The notes beneath the pieces are model-generated. The model had not been told where the DNA came from, made no database searches, and was given only the letters and a program-made list of their open reading frames with translations. A stretch of 64,000 nt of DNA from Scatacola_A faecigallinarum (GTDB lineage: Bacteria; Pseudomonadota; Alphaproteobacteria; RF32; CAG-239), in NCBI GenBank assembly GCA_018713605.1, contig DVOM01000011.1:1-64000 (forward strand). The letters are read 5' to 3'. Positions 16,300-23,484 of this stretch are shown in pieces (within the stretch, counting starts at the first letter, position 1; every line of letters starts with the position of its first letter). A program made the translations under genes and the position numbers.

Positions 16300-16328
16300 G
16301 GGGAAGCCGTCGGGTTTCCCTTTTTTTA
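16300..16328 (+). terminator. Rho-independent terminator after rpoA
   Basis: GGGAAGCC pairs imperfectly with GGGTTTCCC (16301-16320), followed by a run of seven T. It separates rpoA from rplQ, which elsewhere are usually cotranscribed. Confidence 0.85.
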
Positions 16329-16608
16329 TTATTGCTGTACAGAAAATCCCGAGTTTACCCGGGGCTATCTATCTGTAAACGTTTTCGGCATGAGAAGAAA
16401 GACTGATGAAATGCAGCGGATCGTTTGCTGAAAAGCCATCCTGACGACTATTGCGCAGTGGGAAAAAGTTTTGGGTCGGGTTATGGCTGAAATGACTGTT
16501 TTGTCCGGAGAAAGGCATCCATTGCGGAAGAATAAAACGGCTCAGGAAAACAGATGTTTTTTTCCGTTGCGGACATTGTCGGCGATAAAGTCGGCCGGAG
16601 GTCTTTTT
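16329..16608. other. Gap between rpoA and rplQ, no gene supported
   Basis: About 280 bases with no convincing gene. A long minus-strand frame crosses it but runs into rplQ and has no ribosome binding site. The DNA composition matches the neighbours. It is unusually long for this position in the alpha operon. Confidence 0.5.
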
Positions 16609-16636
16609 TTGCTTGCTTTTCAGAATATTGTATGCT
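16609..16636 (+). promoter_or_regulatory. Candidate promoter of rplQ
   Basis: TTGCTT (16609-16614), 16-bp spacer, TATGCT (16631-16636). The upstream TTTTTTTGCTTGC block is the same as in the S10 promoter, and the -10 differs in one base. It lies 118 bases before rplQ. Confidence 0.55.
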
Positions 16637-16753
16637 AAAAGCACAGGCGAATAAGTTGTTTCCGTGCATGAGCGCTGAGGCGAAACCGTGGCGGAAACGT
16701 GTTTATATCCGCTTTGCCAGGCAAAGCACAGAGAAAAATGAAAGGACATTGTC

Positions 16754-17194
16754 ATGAGACATGGAGATGCACACAGAAGATTTAACATGCCGAAAAGCCA
16801 GAGAAGAGCTTTGTTCTCAAACCTGACCAACGCTCTGCTGACTCACGAGCAGATTACGATTACGCTGCCCAGAGCGAAAGAACTGAGAACGTTTGCCGAT
16901 AACATGATTACCTATGCGAAGAAAGGCGATTTGAACAGCCGCAGACTGGCTCTTGCTTTCCTGCGTGACAACGAAGTTGTTTCGAAGCTTTTCTCTACTT
17001 TGGCCGAGCGTTATAAAGGCCGCAACGGCGGTTATACCCGCGTTTTGAAATCAGGCCTGCGTTATGGCGACTGCGCTCCGATGGCTATCATTGAGTTGGT
17101 TGACCGTGACGTTAATGCCAAAGGCGCCAAAGATCTGGCTCGCGTTGCCGCCGAGAAAGCTGCCGCCGCCGAAGCAGAAAAGACTGCCGAATAA
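16754..17194 (+). CDS. rplQ: 50S ribosomal protein L17
   Basis: L17 lies by the tunnel exit. The 146-aa product starts MRHGDAHRRFNMPKSQRRAL and has LTHEQITITLPRAKELR and GGYTRVLKSGLRYGDCAPMA. A short Ala/Glu tail extends the C-terminus. AAAGGA precedes the ATG. It is set apart from rpoA by a terminator and has its own promoter-like sequence. Confidence 0.98.
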   Translation: MRHGDAHRRFNMPKSQRRALFSNLTNALLTHEQITITLPRAKELRTFADNMITYAKKGDLNSRRLALAFLRDNEVVSKLFSTLAERYKGRNGGYTRVLKSGLRYGDCAPMAIIELVDRDVNAKGAKDLARVAAEKAAAAEAEKTAE

Positions 17195-17210
17195 TCTTTC
17201 TGATTATGAC

Positions 17211-17236
17211 GAAAAAGCGAATCGGTTTTCCGGTTC
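17211..17236 (+). terminator. Rho-independent terminator after rplQ
   Basis: GCGAA with flanking A's (from 17211) pairs with TTCGC and the T-run ending near 17236. It closes the ribosomal block. Confidence 0.88.
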
Positions 17237-17290
17237 GCTTTTTTGTTGTTTTTTATCGGGTTGTCTTTTATCCTTAGGGAAGGAGGGTAA

Positions 17291-17980
17291 ATGGCGTATT
17301 CTGATTTGATGTTATGGCTTGCCTGCGCGGCAGCGGTTTTGATTGCCGTTTATGTGACGGGATATTTGATTTTTTTGTTTCAAAAACATGTTTTGGCGCC
17401 GGATAAGGCTCTGATGTGCTGCCTGATATCGGGATTTGTGCGAAAAAAAGACATTCAGGACATTATTCGCCGCGGTGCAGATCCTGATTTTGACAACGGT
17501 TTGCCGTTATTGACCGCGGTACGGGGAACGGTTCGGGAACAGGCAATTCGCGGTTTGATAGAATGCGGCGCCGATGTCAACATTGTTTATCCGAACGGGA
17601 GCAGCCCTTTGTTTCATGCGGTTCTGTCCGGAAATACAAAAGCGGTTGAATGTTTGGCCGCGGCCGGCGCCGCTCTTGACTGTAAAATCAAGGACGGCTC
17701 GAATCTGTTGTTGTGCGCGGTGGGAGCGCAGGCATACAAGACCGCCCGGTTGCTGGTAGAAAAATATGGTTTTGACGTTAATTCGAAGAATAATGACGGT
17801 GTGACAGTACTTATGGCGGCCAGCGAATTTTGCCGCTGGGATTTTTCGTTTTTGAAATGGCTGCAGAAGCAGCCGTCACTTGATATGAATGTTTCAGACA
17901 AGGAAGGGAGGAACCATGCGTCATACGGACAGAATAACAATTATCTGAGATTTTGGCGTTTTTTGGGGCTGCTTAAATGA
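17291..17980 (+). CDS. Membrane-anchored ankyrin-repeat protein
   Basis: The N-terminus has one hydrophobic segment (about residues 7-30), then a soluble domain of about four ankyrin-like repeats: IRRGADPDFDNGLPLLTAV, IECGADVNIVYPNGSSPLFH, AAGAALDCKIKDGSNLLLCA and KYGFDVNSKNNDGVTVLMAA. Ankyrin repeats bind proteins; the partner is not evident. AAGGAGG before ATG 17291 is strong. 229 aa. The repeats probably face the cytosol (inference). It stands alone after the ribosomal block. Confidence 0.85.
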   Translation: MAYSDLMLWLACAAAVLIAVYVTGYLIFLFQKHVLAPDKALMCCLISGFVRKKDIQDIIRRGADPDFDNGLPLLTAVRGTVREQAIRGLIECGADVNIVYPNGSSPLFHAVLSGNTKAVECLAAAGAALDCKIKDGSNLLLCAVGAQAYKTARLLVEKYGFDVNSKNNDGVTVLMAASEFCRWDFSFLKWLQKQPSLDMNVSDKEGRNHASYGQNNNYLRFWRFLGLLK

Positions 17981-18051
17981 TTTTCCCCGTTCAAAAGATT
18001 TGACGGGAGGCTTTTAAGCCGCTCGGAGGAACTGCAACAGGAGAAGCAGAG

Positions 18052-18579
18052 ATGACAAAGTATCGGCGGATTTGCATTCTGGGCAACAGCGGTACGGGGA
18101 AGTCGACATTGGCGGCGGCGCTGGGCGATGTTTCCGGCCTGCCGGTCGTGCATTTGGACCGGATTTTCTGGAAACCGGGATGGATTGAGGCGCCGGAAGC
18201 GGAAGTGCGTGCGGCAATGACGGCCGCGGCAGAAAATGATGCCTGGATTATTGACGGAAACTTCAAAAAAACGCTGCCGCAGCGTTTAGAAAAGGCCGAT
18301 CTGGTCATATATATCGATTATAACCCGATTTTCTGCCTGTGGAGAGTGCTTTGGCGTATGCTGCGGAGGAAGAGACGTCCGGATATGGCGGACGGCTGTA
18401 CGGAGCGATTTAACCCGGAATTTTATGGCTATGTGTTACGGTTTAACCGGCAGACGCGGCCGCAGCTGTTGGAGATGATAGCCCGGAGCGCCGGAAATTT
18501 TGATCTGGCGATAATCCGCCGGCGGAAAGACCTTGCGGAACTGATGCGGAATTTGCAGGGCAGATTTGGCCAGAAGTGA
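18052..18579 (+). CDS. P-loop kinase-like protein (topology modulation / FlaR-like family)
   Basis: A 175-aa P-loop protein related to adenylate and shikimate kinases, in the group often called DNA topology modulation protein. The Walker A is GNSGTGKST near residue 11, followed by LPVVHLDRIFWKPGW, the family hallmark, and IIDGNF as the second acidic motif. Its substrate is unknown; the family name does not rest on biochemistry seen here. GGAGAAGCAGAG precedes the ATG. Confidence 0.82.
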   Translation: MTKYRRICILGNSGTGKSTLAAALGDVSGLPVVHLDRIFWKPGWIEAPEAEVRAAMTAAAENDAWIIDGNFKKTLPQRLEKADLVIYIDYNPIFCLWRVLWRMLRRKRRPDMADGCTERFNPEFYGYVLRFNRQTRPQLLEMIARSAGNFDLAIIRRRKDLAELMRNLQGRFGQK

Positions 18580-18665
18580 AGATTGATATTGCCAAAATGC
18601 GAATCTGTGCTAAAACGAAAATCCTTAAATCTGATTTTTGTGTAACTTTTTAAATATCATTCTGT

Positions 18666-19256
18666 ATGAAAACGAGTATTGCTCACAACAACAATGTTTC
18701 CCTGTCCAAAGGGATTTTGATTTCAGCCTATATTCACAATTCGGCTGCTTATGTTCTGCTTGACGGTAACAGAGGTTATATTCTGCGCGCTGAAAATCAG
18801 GAAGAAGAGGAGAGAATTGCGGCGTTTGTCGATCAGCTGCAAATCGGTGCCTATGTGTTTGCCTATCTGACGTATAACGGCCGTATCATGAAGCTTTTCG
18901 ACATGTTAAGCGGCATAGAACTGGACTGCGAAGACGCGGACGGCGAACCGGATGAAACGGAAACCTTTTCCGGACGGCTCAAGTTCAAGACCAAGGAGTT
19001 TCTGCGTCCGCAGTATGAGGTTTATACGCTGGGTGTTATCGCCGACAATGAACTGCGCTGTTATGCATATCTGGTCGATGTGACGCAGCAGGAGAAAGAA
19101 CGCCGCAGCCTGACAAAGCTTCAGGCCGGCGACGCGGTTGCCGTTGTTGCGACGGCAAAAGGTTTTCCGGTAGAAATTGAAGATTTTACGCGACGGGTTA
19201 AAGTTGGCGGCAGAGCGGGAAACGAATCGGAAAATCCGGTTCGGAAAAGTTTATAG
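18666..19256 (+). CDS. Hypothetical protein, 196 aa
   Basis: No family recognised. A soluble acidic protein with two segments that read as small beta-barrels: ISAYIHNSAAYVLLDGNRGY near residue 18, and YEVYTLGVIADNELRCYAYL near residue 116. A link to an OB or S1-like fold is only an impression. No Shine-Dalgarno stands before ATG 18666; the AT-rich TAAATAT just upstream could be a -10 for a leaderless transcript. Confidence 0.6.
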   Translation: MKTSIAHNNNVSLSKGILISAYIHNSAAYVLLDGNRGYILRAENQEEEERIAAFVDQLQIGAYVFAYLTYNGRIMKLFDMLSGIELDCEDADGEPDETETFSGRLKFKTKEFLRPQYEVYTLGVIADNELRCYAYLVDVTQQEKERRSLTKLQAGDAVAVVATAKGFPVEIEDFTRRVKVGGRAGNESENPVRKSL

Positions 19257-19441
19257 TTTATGTTTTTTTCAAAATGAAAACGACTGGGCTTTGAGGCGTT
19301 CGGCCGTGACCTTGTGTTGCAAGATCAGTTTCTGATTGTAAAAAAGAAGGGGAGGATGGGCAAAATCTTTCTCTTTTTTTGTTTACTTCGTTTTTCGGTT
19401 ATGTTAAGTTTTTAGACGAAAATCTTCAAAATTTGTATATT

Positions 19442-20221
19442 ATGAACGCAATTATTCAAAACCTGTTGGGGTTTGTCAAAAGAGAAGACAGACCGTTGTT
19501 GACAATTCAGGAACAGTTGGAGCTTGTCAGGCAGAAAAGCTGTTTCCGGGTTAAAAGAGCCATGCGGCGTCAGATGTTTCACAGCGAAGTCATTTGCAAA
19601 ATGTTTGCCATGACCGAAGGGGAACGCGGCGGCAAGGTCGAACGGATGCTGGCCTATTATATTCAAAAGTATGGTTTTAATGACGAAATCCGGCTTTTTT
19701 TGTTGAAAAGCAAAGCACCGGAAAATACGGCGGCAGCGGATTATCGTCAGAAGGTCATTGACGCGTACGGCATCAGGCTGAACCGGGAAACTGAAACGCT
19801 GTCGGCGACATGCGAAGAGGTTCTGGAAGCGCTGGAAAATAAGGATTTCAATATTCGCACGTTTTTGCTGAAGAGCAAAAGCTTGAGCGAAACGTTGAAA
19901 GTTATCCGCGACACGAAGGAAAAAATGCGTACGGCGGCTTGGGCTTTTGTTAAGCCGTATCCAACCATTTCCGGCGACGACGGCGTGTTTGACAACATGC
20001 CTTACGTTTCAGAGCCGACGCTGAGCGACGGGGAATGCCGCGCGGCGATTTCGGACAGTTTTCCGACCCTTGCCGAACAAAAGTCGGTTTTGGTTTCAGA
20101 AAACGGGCTTTGGATTGAAACGCTGACGTTTTTGTGTGAAAAGACGGCGGAAGTCTGGAACGCGTATTTGGGAAAGTTTGACGAAAGTCTGCTGTTGCCT
20201 GAATTGAAAAAAAATGTGTGA
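19442..20221 (+). CDS. Hypothetical protein, 259 aa
   Basis: No family recognised. Mostly helical and charged, with a repeated phrase FLLKSK (about residues 82 and 141), which hints at an internal duplication. ATG 19442 is chosen over the upstream in-frame start at 19379 because that extension is hydrophobic and low-quality; neither has a clear ribosome binding site. A strong terminator follows at 20227. No membrane segment or signal peptide. Confidence 0.6.
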   Translation: MNAIIQNLLGFVKREDRPLLTIQEQLELVRQKSCFRVKRAMRRQMFHSEVICKMFAMTEGERGGKVERMLAYYIQKYGFNDEIRLFLLKSKAPENTAAADYRQKVIDAYGIRLNRETETLSATCEEVLEALENKDFNIRTFLLKSKSLSETLKVIRDTKEKMRTAAWAFVKPYPTISGDDGVFDNMPYVSEPTLSDGECRAAISDSFPTLAEQKSVLVSENGLWIETLTFLCEKTAEVWNAYLGKFDESLLLPELKKNV

Positions 20222-20226
20222 ACTCC

Positions 20227-20263
20227 GGGTTTGTTCGGCGATGACCGAACAAACCCTTTTTTT
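20227..20263 (+). terminator. Rho-independent terminator
   Basis: A perfect 12-bp stem, GGGTTTGTTCGG (20227-20238) with CCGAACAAACCC (20245-20256), then a run of T. Confidence 0.94.
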
Positions 20264-20315
20264 GTATGCGGAAATCTTGGTTGCAAATTAGATTTTTGCC
20301 TTAGAAAAATAATAT

Positions 20316-20490
20316 TGTCATTGCCGGACTAGATCCGGCAATCAATGGATCCCCGGAACGCGCTGCGCTTGCCCGAGGATGACAGAAGAAAAAATGTTGT
20401 CATTCTTTTGTTTTTATTCTTTTCTGTCATTCCCCGGCTTGACCGGGGAATCCGTAAAGGAGATGTCCGGTTCAAGGCCGAACATGACAA
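20316..20490. repeat. Composite palindromic repeat, copy 1
   Basis: Several palindromes of the alphaproteobacterial type stand in series: TTGCCGGA/TCCGGCAA (20321-20341), ATTCCCCGG/CCGGGGAAT (20429-20452), and a degraded GTCCGGTTCAAGGCCGAAC (20465-20483). Between them, about 51 bases from 20345 match those from 33480 in copy 2 at all but one position. The order of modules is the same in both copies. Frames across it read VIPRLDRGI, a peptide typical of translated repeats of this kind. Confidence 0.85.
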
Positions 20491-20492
20491 AG

Positions 20493-20523
20493 AAAAAAGC
20501 CCCTCGGAAGAGTGGCTTTTTGT
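20493..20523 (-). terminator. Terminator of the hydrogenase operon
   Basis: On the minus strand AAAAGCC pairs with GGCTTTT, with a small inner CTC/GAG, followed by T's. It lies directly after the stop of the last hydrogenase gene. Confidence 0.8.
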
Positions 20524-21975
20524 TTATTTTTCGTTGTTGAGGTCTTCGCCTTTGGCAACGTAGGCTTCAACTGCACGACTGGCCTTCTTGGGCAGGGCAA
20601 TACAGCCGGGGCCGGAAATGCAGCCGCCTTCGCAGCACATGACTTCCAGCATGTTGTTTTCGCAGCCCTTGGCGCCATAGCGCTTGAGCAGTTTGATGTT
20701 TTCCTTGCTCAGGCCGTCAATGCGCTCGGCTTTGACTTCGGCTTTGTCGCCGATGATGGAGGCAACCGCGCCGGAAACGCCGCCGGTAAGCGGAAACTGG
20801 CGTCCCTGAGCGTAGGATACGGCCGTGAACTCGGCCGGTTCGCATTCGTCGATGTTGATGCCGGCGGCAACCAGCATGGCGCCAAGTTCTTCAAAGGTCA
20901 GAACATAGTCGACGTTCGGATCGTATTCGGCTTCGACGCGTTTGGCCAGGCAGGGGCCAATGAAGACGGCAACGCAGTCGGGATGTTCTTTTTTGACCAG
21001 TTCGGCCGTATAGTACATCGGCGTTTTGGTATGCGAAACGTAAGGCTGAATTTCGGGAATGTGTACCTGCGCGGCGCGGAAGTAGGCCGGGCAGCAGGAG
21101 GTGGTCATCAGTTTTTCGCCGTTTTCCATTTTCTCGATAAATTCGGCGGCTTCTTTCTTGGTGGTGATGTCGGCGCCGACGGCAACTTCGATAACGTCGC
21201 TGAAACCGGCTTTTTTCAATGCGCCGACGACATTGCCGATGTCGCCGGGAAACTGGCCGACAATCGCCGGCGCCAGCATGGCAACGACCTGTTTGTCGGT
21301 TTCGTTAATCAGTTTCAGGACATCGACCATCTGCGAACGCTCGACGATGGCGCCGAACGGGCAGGACTGCAGGCATTTGCCGCAGGAGATGCAGGTTTCG
21401 TGATTGATATGTTCCTTGCCGAACTCATCCTTGGTAATGGCGCCGACCGGGCAGGCTTCCTCGCAGGGAACCGGAATGCGGATAATCGAGTGGTACGGAC
21501 AGACTTCATGGCATTTTCCGCAGTTGACGCATTTGTCCGGGTCGATATGGGCGCGGCCGTTGACAAAGGAAATGGCTTCCTTGGGGCAGTTCATCTGGCA
21601 GGGACGCGCGAAGCAGCCGCGGCAGGCGTTGGTAACCATGTACTGCGCCTTGATGCAGGCGGAACAGGCAACGTCGATGACGCAGAGCTGCGCCTTTTCG
21701 GGATGCGTGCGCTCAAGGGCTTCTTCGCCGTACTGTGCCAGGCTTTTGAGCTCATCGGTTTCTTCTTCCGGCGAAAAGCCAAGGCTGGACATGCAGCGGT
21801 ATTTTAAGACAGCGCGGTCCTTGTAAATGCAGCAGCGGCTCGGTTGCTGTTCTTTCGGCCGCAGTTCCAGCGGAATACGATCGGCGTTTTTAAATTTGTC
21901 GGCAAAATAGCTTTCGGCAATTTTTATCAGAATGCGGGTGCGCATCTGGTTGGCGTTATTTTTGGGTATAAGCAC
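20524..21975 (-). CDS. [FeFe] hydrogenase, group B-like
   Basis: A cytosolic iron-only hydrogenase or close homologue, handling protons and H2 with ferredoxin-type electron transfer. The N-terminal half has cysteine clusters for [4Fe-4S] centres (CVNCGKCHEVCP near residue 149, CISCGKCLQSCP near 195, and CRGCFARPC near 118). The H-cluster motifs are TSCCPAY (292-298), FIGPCLAKRVEA (338-349) and EVMCCEGGC (444-452). The GPC form of motif 2, in place of MPC, fits group B enzymes, whose activity is poorly known. GTG start with GGAG upstream; 483 aa. Last gene of a five-gene operon. Unusual for an alphaproteobacterium. Confidence 0.9.
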   Translation of the reverse strand: MLIPKNNANQMRTRILIKIAESYFADKFKNADRIPLELRPKEQQPSRCCIYKDRAVLKYRCMSSLGFSPEEETDELKSLAQYGEEALERTHPEKAQLCVIDVACSACIKAQYMVTNACRGCFARPCQMNCPKEAISFVNGRAHIDPDKCVNCGKCHEVCPYHSIIRIPVPCEEACPVGAITKDEFGKEHINHETCISCGKCLQSCPFGAIVERSQMVDVLKLINETDKQVVAMLAPAIVGQFPGDIGNVVGALKKAGFSDVIEVAVGADITTKKEAAEFIEKMENGEKLMTTSCCPAYFRAAQVHIPEIQPYVSHTKTPMYYTAELVKKEHPDCVAVFIGPCLAKRVEAEYDPNVDYVLTFEELGAMLVAAGINIDECEPAEFTAVSYAQGRQFPLTGGVSGAVASIIGDKAEVKAERIDGLSKENIKLLKRYGAKGCENNMLEVMCCEGGCISGPGCIALPKKASRAVEAYVAKGEDLNNEK

Positions 21976-21998
21976 TTTTTCTAGTCTCCATTAAGTCT

Positions 21999-22277
21999 TT
22001 ATTCGGCAGAGCATTCTCTGGCTTTGAGAACGTCGCGGATTTTGGCGACGACTTTCTCATAGGTGGCTTCTTCGACCAGTTCGTCGCCGACCATCACAAA
22101 GGGGCCGTGGTTGTATTTGTTTTTGATGTCCTTGCAGAGGTTCATACATCTGACTTCGACGAGTTCAATCCTGTCGGCGATGTCGGCGGGCGGCGTGAAT
22201 TCCAAAGCCTGAATCTGGGCGGCTCCCATCACAAAACAGGAGGTTCCCGAGCAGATTTTTACAGTTACTTTATCCAT
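21999..22277 (-). CDS. Thioredoxin-like [2Fe-2S] ferredoxin protein
   Basis: A 92-aa protein of the NuoE C-terminal / thioredoxin-like [2Fe-2S] type. The ligand pattern is C-x4-C (CSGTSC near residue 9) and C-x3-C (CMNLC near 44). It probably passes electrons to or from the hydrogenases on each side. AAGGACAAG precedes ATG 22277. It lies 23 bases before the group B hydrogenase gene, and a paralogue (25425-25676) opens the operon. Confidence 0.85.
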   Translation of the reverse strand: MDKVTVKICSGTSCFVMGAAQIQALEFTPPADIADRIELVEVRCMNLCKDIKNKYNHGPFVMVGDELVEEATYEKVVAKIRDVLKARECSAE

Positions 22278-22306
22278 AGTCTTGTCCTTTTCATAAGTTG
22301 CATGTC

Positions 22307-23482
22307 TTAAATGTATCTGACACTGATTTCTTTTAAGTACTGGCTTTGTAAAAGCCGGAATATCTTTTTGACGATGTTGCGGCGAATCTCCAGCTCCATC
22401 GGGAGGCTGGGGTCCTGATGGGCAATGTTGATTTTGGTGCCGACGACAAAGTCTATCCGGTCGCTGTCCAGAAGCAGTTTGGCCAAACGCACGGCGGCAT
22501 TGTTCTTGTTTTTATCGATACCCTCTTTTAGCATACGATAAACTTCGGTCAAGGTCAAAATGCCCTCGGTAACCAGATCGACGCCGTCCATTATGGAAGC
22601 CATCGGGATTTTATCGTCAAAACTGGTTTTGTCAATCTCGCATTTTAAACAAAGTTCGCGCTCGACGATGTTGGCGGTGGTGCCGCCGCAGATGACGGTT
22701 TTGCCGTCATAGCTTGACACCAGTTCGGCAAATTCCCGGTCTTTGTCTTCGTCAAACGGCGGGCCGGTCAAGACCAGAAGCTTGCGTGGTTTGCGGAAGT
22801 AGAGGACCACGCAGCTGATGTCGTCGCCGGCTTTGTGCTCAACTTCTTTGTCCAGAGCCTCGTGCACGACGGCACGGGCGAGGTCATGGGCGGAAACGTA
22901 GGGATTTTTGCGAATCTCTTTCAGAATGAAGTCCAGACAGCCCTGCCGTCCCCAGCCGAGCGGGTATTTCCGGTTGCCCAGCCCGGCTTGGGTAACGCCG
23001 TCGGAAACCATGATAATGCGGTCTTCCGGCTGGGTGGTAACCTGTGAAATGCTGATGGTGCGGTCTTTCCATTTAGGCGAGGAAAGTTCGCGGCATTTGA
23101 CCGTGAGCGGTTTGAAGTCGCGAATGAACATGTGCGGCGGGTTGTCCATTTCGATAATACGGGTTTTGCCGCCGAGTTCGCTGTCGACAATCGAAAAAGT
23201 CGCGTAGCTGATTTTGCGTACCTGACAGATGGGCAGCGCGTCCATCATCACTTCCGACGAGCGCAGCAGTTCCATGTTGCTTTCGACGAATTTCATGGCC
23301 ATGCGGGTGGTCATCGACGACAATATGTTGGCCTTGACGCCGGAGCCTAAACCATCGGAGAGAATCGAAATTATACGCTGTTCTTCGGGGATTTTTTTGG
23401 AAAACACCGTATCGCCGAAACAGTCTTCGCCGTTTTTCTGCTGCTGATGGGTGCCTATTTCGATAAACAGAGAATCGCTCAC
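22307..23482 (-). CDS. SpoIIE-family PP2C phosphatase
   Basis: A serine/threonine phosphatase of the SpoIIE/PP2C type. Metal-binding motifs are SDGLGSG near residue 42, MVSDGVTQ near 157 and GDDISC near 218. The C-terminal 170 residues (LVLTGPPFDEDKDREFAEL onward) form a second domain typical of phosphatases beside sensory [FeFe] hydrogenases. GTG start, two bases after the upstream stop, so coupled. It likely converts a hydrogenase-derived redox or H2 signal into dephosphorylation of an unknown target (inference). 391 aa. Confidence 0.88.
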   Translation of the reverse strand: MSDSLFIEIGTHQQQKNGEDCFGDTVFSKKIPEEQRIISILSDGLGSGVKANILSSMTTRMAMKFVESNMELLRSSEVMMDALPICQVRKISYATFSIVDSELGGKTRIIEMDNPPHMFIRDFKPLTVKCRELSSPKWKDRTISISQVTTQPEDRIIMVSDGVTQAGLGNRKYPLGWGRQGCLDFILKEIRKNPYVSAHDLARAVVHEALDKEVEHKAGDDISCVVLYFRKPRKLLVLTGPPFDEDKDREFAELVSSYDGKTVICGGTTANIVERELCLKCEIDKTSFDDKIPMASIMDGVDLVTEGILTLTEVYRMLKEGIDKNKNNAAVRLAKLLLDSDRIDFVVGTKINIAHQDPSLPMELEIRRNIVKKIFRLLQSQYLKEISVRYI

Positions 23483-23484
23483 GG

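Noticed and set aside
16369..16830. Minus-strand frame of 153 codons in the rpoA-rplQ gap
   Set aside because: It runs into the coding start of rplQ, has no Shine-Dalgarno, and covers the likely rplQ promoter.
20512..21807. Long plus-strand open frame (431 codons) opposite the group B hydrogenase
   Set aside because: It is the antisense of a gene with clear Fe-S and H-cluster motifs; the product is Phe/Gly/Ala-rich low-complexity and has no ribosome binding site.
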